A model generated the notes under the pieces. It saw only the letters and a program-made list of their open reading frames with translations, had not been told where the DNA came from and did not search any database. The position numbers were made by a program, and so were the translations under genes. From contig CAMBGO010000019.1 of assembly GCA_945866165.1 (NCBI GenBank), positions 1 to 18,712 of the forward strand: 18,712 bases of DNA, in the 5' to 3' direction. This document shows positions 15,840-18,712 of this stretch, one piece after another (the first letter of the stretch is position 1; each line of letters starts with the position of its first letter). Source of the stretch: Chitinophaga pinensis (GTDB lineage Bacteria > Bacteroidota > Bacteroidia > Chitinophagales > Chitinophagaceae).

Positions 15840-16268
15840 CTAAACCCTGTAGTAATCACCGCGCCAATTAGAAATAGATTCTTTGATCTGTTTATTTGAT
15901 AAGTTATCCGATAAGGCCTTTTGAACAAGTGATGGAAATTCTTCATCAGCAGCAAAACGCAAGGCAATGATTTGAGATACGCGCAATCCAGTTGGTAAGG
16001 GCTTTCCAGTAAGTAGAAAATGCCTGAAATTTTCTTCGGCACGAATAGCCCTGTCTTGCGCACGCAATGCGAAAGCTCTTGCATACCAAGCCAATAATAC
16101 CAGCGCAAAAGAAATCAAACAAAAAATTGAAGCCATTAAACAATCGTCGTCTTTACATTTAAAAAGATTTACAAGTGAACCAATAAAAATCACAAGCAGC
16201 AATGGTAGCGTTACATAATGAAAACCCGGTACCATCTGGGTATGGTTCTTAAAATTTTGTTCTTTCAT
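15840..16268 (-). CDS. DUF6526 family two-helix membrane protein
   Basis: 142 residues from an ATG. The start EQNFKNHTQMVPGFHYV is the family signature (Q-N-[YF]-x-N-H), followed by helices at about 18-36 and 45-62. A cytosolic amphipathic part follows with LRAQDRAIRAEENFRHFLLTG, then SQIIALRFAADEEFPSLVQKAL, and the terminal IKESISNWRGDYYRV. The family is common in Bacteroidota and has no known function; the charged C-terminal half could bind a partner at the inner face of the membrane. It is first in the minus-strand run ahead of the DUF1080 gene and divergent from the ROK kinase. Confidence 0.88.
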   Translation of the reverse strand: MKEQNFKNHTQMVPGFHYVTLPLLLVIFIGSLVNLFKCKDDDCLMASIFCLISFALVLLAWYARAFALRAQDRAIRAEENFRHFLLTGKPLPTGLRVSQIIALRFAADEEFPSLVQKALSDNLSNKQIKESISNWRGDYYRV

Positions 16269-16421
16269 ATAAATTGTTTGAATGGTAAATATAATGAATC
16301 AGTCAAAGATTATCATTGTAATCAACTATAATCATTTAATGGCTTGCTTCATCATAAAATTTGAATTCCGATATGATAGTTCCTTAGATTATTTTTCATA
16401 ATTTTAGTTACTTACATCAAT

Positions 16422-17306
16422 ATGAAAGCAATCGGTATAGACCTTGGAGGAACCAGAATCAAAGCAGTTGCCATCGACCAAGATGGAAACATATTACAAC
16501 AACTGTATGAACCTACGCAGGATGGGAATGACACGATATGGAAACAGACTGTTCTTCAAACGGTGAACGCCTTAAAAAATACCCTGGGAAGCGATGAACT
16601 CACCATTGGTATTTCAGCGCCCGGACTTCCTGATGAACAAAACCAATGTATTGCATACATGCCTGGCCGCTTACAAGGGATCGAACAATTCAACTGGACA
16701 TCTTTATTGAATCATCCAACATGGGTTATTAATGACGCAGTAGCTGCTATGATGGCAGAAGCAAGTTTTGGATCTTGCAAGAATGCAAAACATGCTGTGA
16801 TGCTAACACTAGGCACTGGTGTAGGTGGCGCTATTTTAATTGATGGCAAACCATACCAAGGTGCATTCAATAAAGCAGGCCATATTGGTCACATGGTAGT
16901 AGACCATAAAGGCGATGCCGATGTAACGGGCATGCCTGGAAGCTTAGAAGAATGTATCGGAAATTGTACCATTGAAAAACGGAGCAATGGAAAATTTACT
17001 TCCACCCAAGAACTGTTGAATGCCTATCACCAAGGCGATCAATTTGCAAAAGCAGTCTGGTTGAAATCAATAAATCAACTTTCTCTTGCATTAGCTTCTA
17101 TCACAAATATTCTTTCGCCAGAAATTATATCGTTGGGAGGAGGCATCACAGAAGCAGGAAAATCACTTTTTGAACCCCTGGAAACGTTCATGGACCAATA
17201 CGAATGGAGAGCAGGCGGAAACAAAACAAAAATTGTAAAAGCTACGTATAGTGATTTAGCCGGCGCCATTGGGGCAGCGGGTTTTGCATTAAAAAAGCAT
17301 GCTTAA
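16422..17306 (+). CDS. ROK family sugar kinase
   Basis: 294 residues, cytosolic. The ATPase-fold phosphate-1 motif IGIDLGGTRIKA (D7-LGGT), ND at 104-105 (catalytic base D105), the GTGVGG loop (131-136) and the AGHIGHM motif (H154, H157) identify a ROK-type glucokinase or N-acetyl-sugar kinase. ROK proteins normally carry a CxCGxxGCxE zinc motif after GH; here the segment is DVTGMPGSLEECIGN (168-181), with the first three cysteines gone. There is no N-terminal helix-turn-helix, so it is an enzyme rather than a ROK repressor. Glucose is the default substrate guess. It stands 118 bases before the PIG-L gene on the same strand. Confidence 0.9.
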   Translation: MKAIGIDLGGTRIKAVAIDQDGNILQQLYEPTQDGNDTIWKQTVLQTVNALKNTLGSDELTIGISAPGLPDEQNQCIAYMPGRLQGIEQFNWTSLLNHPTWVINDAVAAMMAEASFGSCKNAKHAVMLTLGTGVGGAILIDGKPYQGAFNKAGHIGHMVVDHKGDADVTGMPGSLEECIGNCTIEKRSNGKFTSTQELLNAYHQGDQFAKAVWLKSINQLSLALASITNILSPEIISLGGGITEAGKSLFEPLETFMDQYEWRAGGNKTKIVKATYSDLAGAIGAAGFALKKHA

Positions 17307-17424
17307 ATTTTCTTCGTAAGGATAGTGAAACCAACATCAAAAAGAAAAATTGATTTACACCCAAAATAAATCTGTTTTCATTTACTTGAATTTACCGTAA
17401 CTTAAGGTACCAAAATAAATTGCC

Positions 17425-18318
17425 ATGATGAAACTTATCAAATCAATGATGCCGTTGGCACTGTTGATTACCGTATTTACATTGAGCACAAATGCTCAAA
17501 CTTCAACCGCCAAATCAAGAATCATAGTTATTGGAGCACATCCAGACGACCCGGATGGAGATGCGGCTGGAACGGCAGCACTGTTTGCAAGCATGGGCCA
17601 TGCTGTTAAATTTCTTGCCGTTACAAATGGCGATGCTGGCCACCATGAAATGCAAGGAAAACCTTTGGCAGCAAGAAGATACAAGGAAACACAAGAATCG
17701 GCAAAACGAGTAGGCGTAACATACGATGTACTTGATAACCACGACGGACTGCTCATGCCTACTGTAGACGTAAGGTTACAAATCATCAGAAAAATCAGGG
17801 AATGGCAGGCTGATGTAGTAATCGCACCAAGACCAAACGACTATCATCCTGATCACAGATACACTGGTGTATTGGTACAAGATGTAGCCTACATGGTTGC
17901 TGTACCAAACATTGCACCTGATGTTCCAGCCTTAAGAAAGAATCCTGTGTTCTTATATTCACGAGACCGTTTTCAAAGACCAAATCCATTTCGTCCAGAT
18001 ATAGTAGTAGACATCAGTACAACTTGGATGAAAAGAATGGCAGCATATGATGCACATGAATCACAATACTATGAATGGATGCCATGGATCGGACATTATC
18101 TAGAAGAAGTACCTAAAGACAAAACAGAAAGATTCAAGTGGCTAGTAAAACGCTACGATGAAGTGATCAATTCAGAATTCAGGGCTGCGCTTACAAAATG
18201 GTATGGCGCAGAAAAAGCAGCGAAAGCTACTTATGCAGAAGGTTTTGAAATATGTGAATACGGTGCCCAACCTGATGAAGAAGAAATTAGAAGACTGTTC
18301 CCAATGCTGAAGAAATAA
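17425..18318 (+). CDS. Secreted PIG-L/LmbE family deacetylase
   Basis: 297 residues; ATG at 17425 or the adjacent ATG at 17428. A signal peptide ends near STNAQ (residue 25). The zinc-dependent deacetylase motifs are present: GAHPDDPDGD (H39, D41, D42) and the distal NDYHPDHRYTG (H141, H144). Members remove acetyl groups from GlcNAc-type amino sugars in lipids, mycothiol precursors or glycopeptides. The export signal points to a periplasmic glycan or glycoconjugate substrate. The segment beyond residue 190 (SRDRFQRPNPFRPDIVVDIS to the end) is the usual extension of the secreted form. The next gene starts 8 bases after its stop, so they form an operon. Confidence 0.92.
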   Translation: MMKLIKSMMPLALLITVFTLSTNAQTSTAKSRIIVIGAHPDDPDGDAAGTAALFASMGHAVKFLAVTNGDAGHHEMQGKPLAARRYKETQESAKRVGVTYDVLDNHDGLLMPTVDVRLQIIRKIREWQADVVIAPRPNDYHPDHRYTGVLVQDVAYMVAVPNIAPDVPALRKNPVFLYSRDRFQRPNPFRPDIVVDISTTWMKRMAAYDAHESQYYEWMPWIGHYLEEVPKDKTERFKWLVKRYDEVINSEFRAALTKWYGAEKAAKATYAEGFEICEYGAQPDEEEIRRLFPMLKK

Positions 18319-18326
18319 TAAAAAAT

Positions 18327-18712
18327 ATGCTGAAAAAAAAGTTACGCATTATTACAGCAATATTGTTTTCCTTCTTTTTATTCATGAATGGATTTTCACA
18401 AGGTATTGCTGGTGATGAACTAAGAGTAATTAAAACAGAAGATTTTGCATTAAACGGAAAAGGAGATGCGCTACAATGGAATGCAACTGAATTTAATGAG
18501 CTGAAAGAAGGTCGTCATGACAAGGTTCCTTACAAGACAAAATTCAAAATTCTTTATTCAAGTACAGGCATTTATTGTCTCTACAGTTGCGAAGACAACT
18601 TCATCACTGCAACGATGAAAGAAGATTTTGACGACATCTATAAGGAAGATGTTGTAGAGGCTTTTTTCTGGACAGATGAAACATCCAATATTTATTTTGA
18701 ATATGAAGTTTC
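18327..18712 (+). CDS. Exported CBM9-like carbohydrate-binding protein, N-terminal part (runs off the window)
   Basis: The ATG at 18327 opens a frame of 128 complete codons without a stop. A basic-hydrophobic leader (MLKKKLRIITAILFSFFLFM, cleaved near FSQ) is followed by DFALNGKGDALQWNATEFNEL and then YKTKFKILYSSTGIYCLYSCED. Next come DDIYKEDVVEAFFWTDE (102-118) and YFEYEVS. This order of strands matches the CBM9-like (DUF1083) fold found at the ends of xylanases and as stand-alone Bacteroidota proteins. It is translated right after the PIG-L deacetylase, suggesting both handle the same glycan. Any further domain lies outside the window. Confidence 0.82.
   Translation, partial: MLKKKLRIITAILFSFFLFMNGFSQGIAGDELRVIKTEDFALNGKGDALQWNATEFNELKEGRHDKVPYKTKFKILYSSTGIYCLYSCEDNFITATMKEDFDDIYKEDVVEAFFWTDETSNIYFEYEV

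Noticed and set aside
1..18712. Defence, toxin-antitoxin, secretion or mobile-element system
   Set aside because: I looked for nuclease, transposase, integrase, reverse transcriptase, toxin and phage-like products on both strands and found none. The window is ordinary chromosomal enzyme genes with a small decayed zone.

Overview
The window looks like a chromosomal piece of a Bacteroidota genome, most likely of the Chitinophagaceae type. The DNA is AT-rich and start codons lack a Shine-Dalgarno sequence. Several upstream regions carry TTG plus TAnnTTTG-like promoter elements. The protein families (DUF4197, DUF6526, DUF1080, CBM9-like, M14 and M20 hydrolases with Bacteroidota-style leaders) fit that group. 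Most products carry a signal peptide, lipobox or twin-arginine leader, so much of the window encodes envelope or periplasmic enzymes. No tRNA, rRNA, CRISPR array, transposase, phage gene or recognisable defence system was found.

Left part (1-2981): the tail of an unknown plus-strand gene faces a small secreted minus-strand protein across a perfect 16-bp hairpin. Next is a gene-free stretch holding a large imperfect inverted repeat built from TCAGAC/GTCTGA units, then a membrane-anchored class C beta-lactamase-fold serine hydrolase (minus). Divergent from it is a cysteine-rich cytosolic pentapeptide-repeat protein.

Centre (2982-11305): a group of exported amide and peptide hydrolases. A minus-strand pair, M20 amidohydrolase then M24 peptidase, is divergent from a plus-strand lipoprotein of the D-aminoacylase family. 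An ABC ATPase without a permease follows, then a convergent 842-residue M14 carboxypeptidase. I infer a role in scavenging peptides and N-acylated or D-amino acids. The M20 enzyme and the deacylase both differ from the textbook metal-ligand motifs of their families.

Right part (11480-14555): a DUF4197 exported protein, then a translationally coupled pair (Tat-exported metallophosphoesterase and membrane-anchored alpha/beta hydrolase). A decayed-looking region follows, with remnants of a two-helix membrane protein and of an SGNH hydrolase.

End (14556-18712): a minus-strand run (DUF6526 membrane protein, DUF1080 lectin-like hydrolase with a GCxDPxAxNY tail, SGNH fragment) is divergent from a plus-strand carbohydrate set. 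That set is a ROK sugar kinase, a PIG-L/LmbE deacetylase and the start of a CBM9-like protein. This end looks aimed at sugar or glycan metabolism.

I see no clear undescribed multi-gene system. The most unusual items are the 712-860 inverted repeat, the 5'-truncated SGNH gene with its poly-T frame ambiguity, the HxH-less deacylase beside a variant M20 enzyme, and the start-codon hairpin at 12246-12281.
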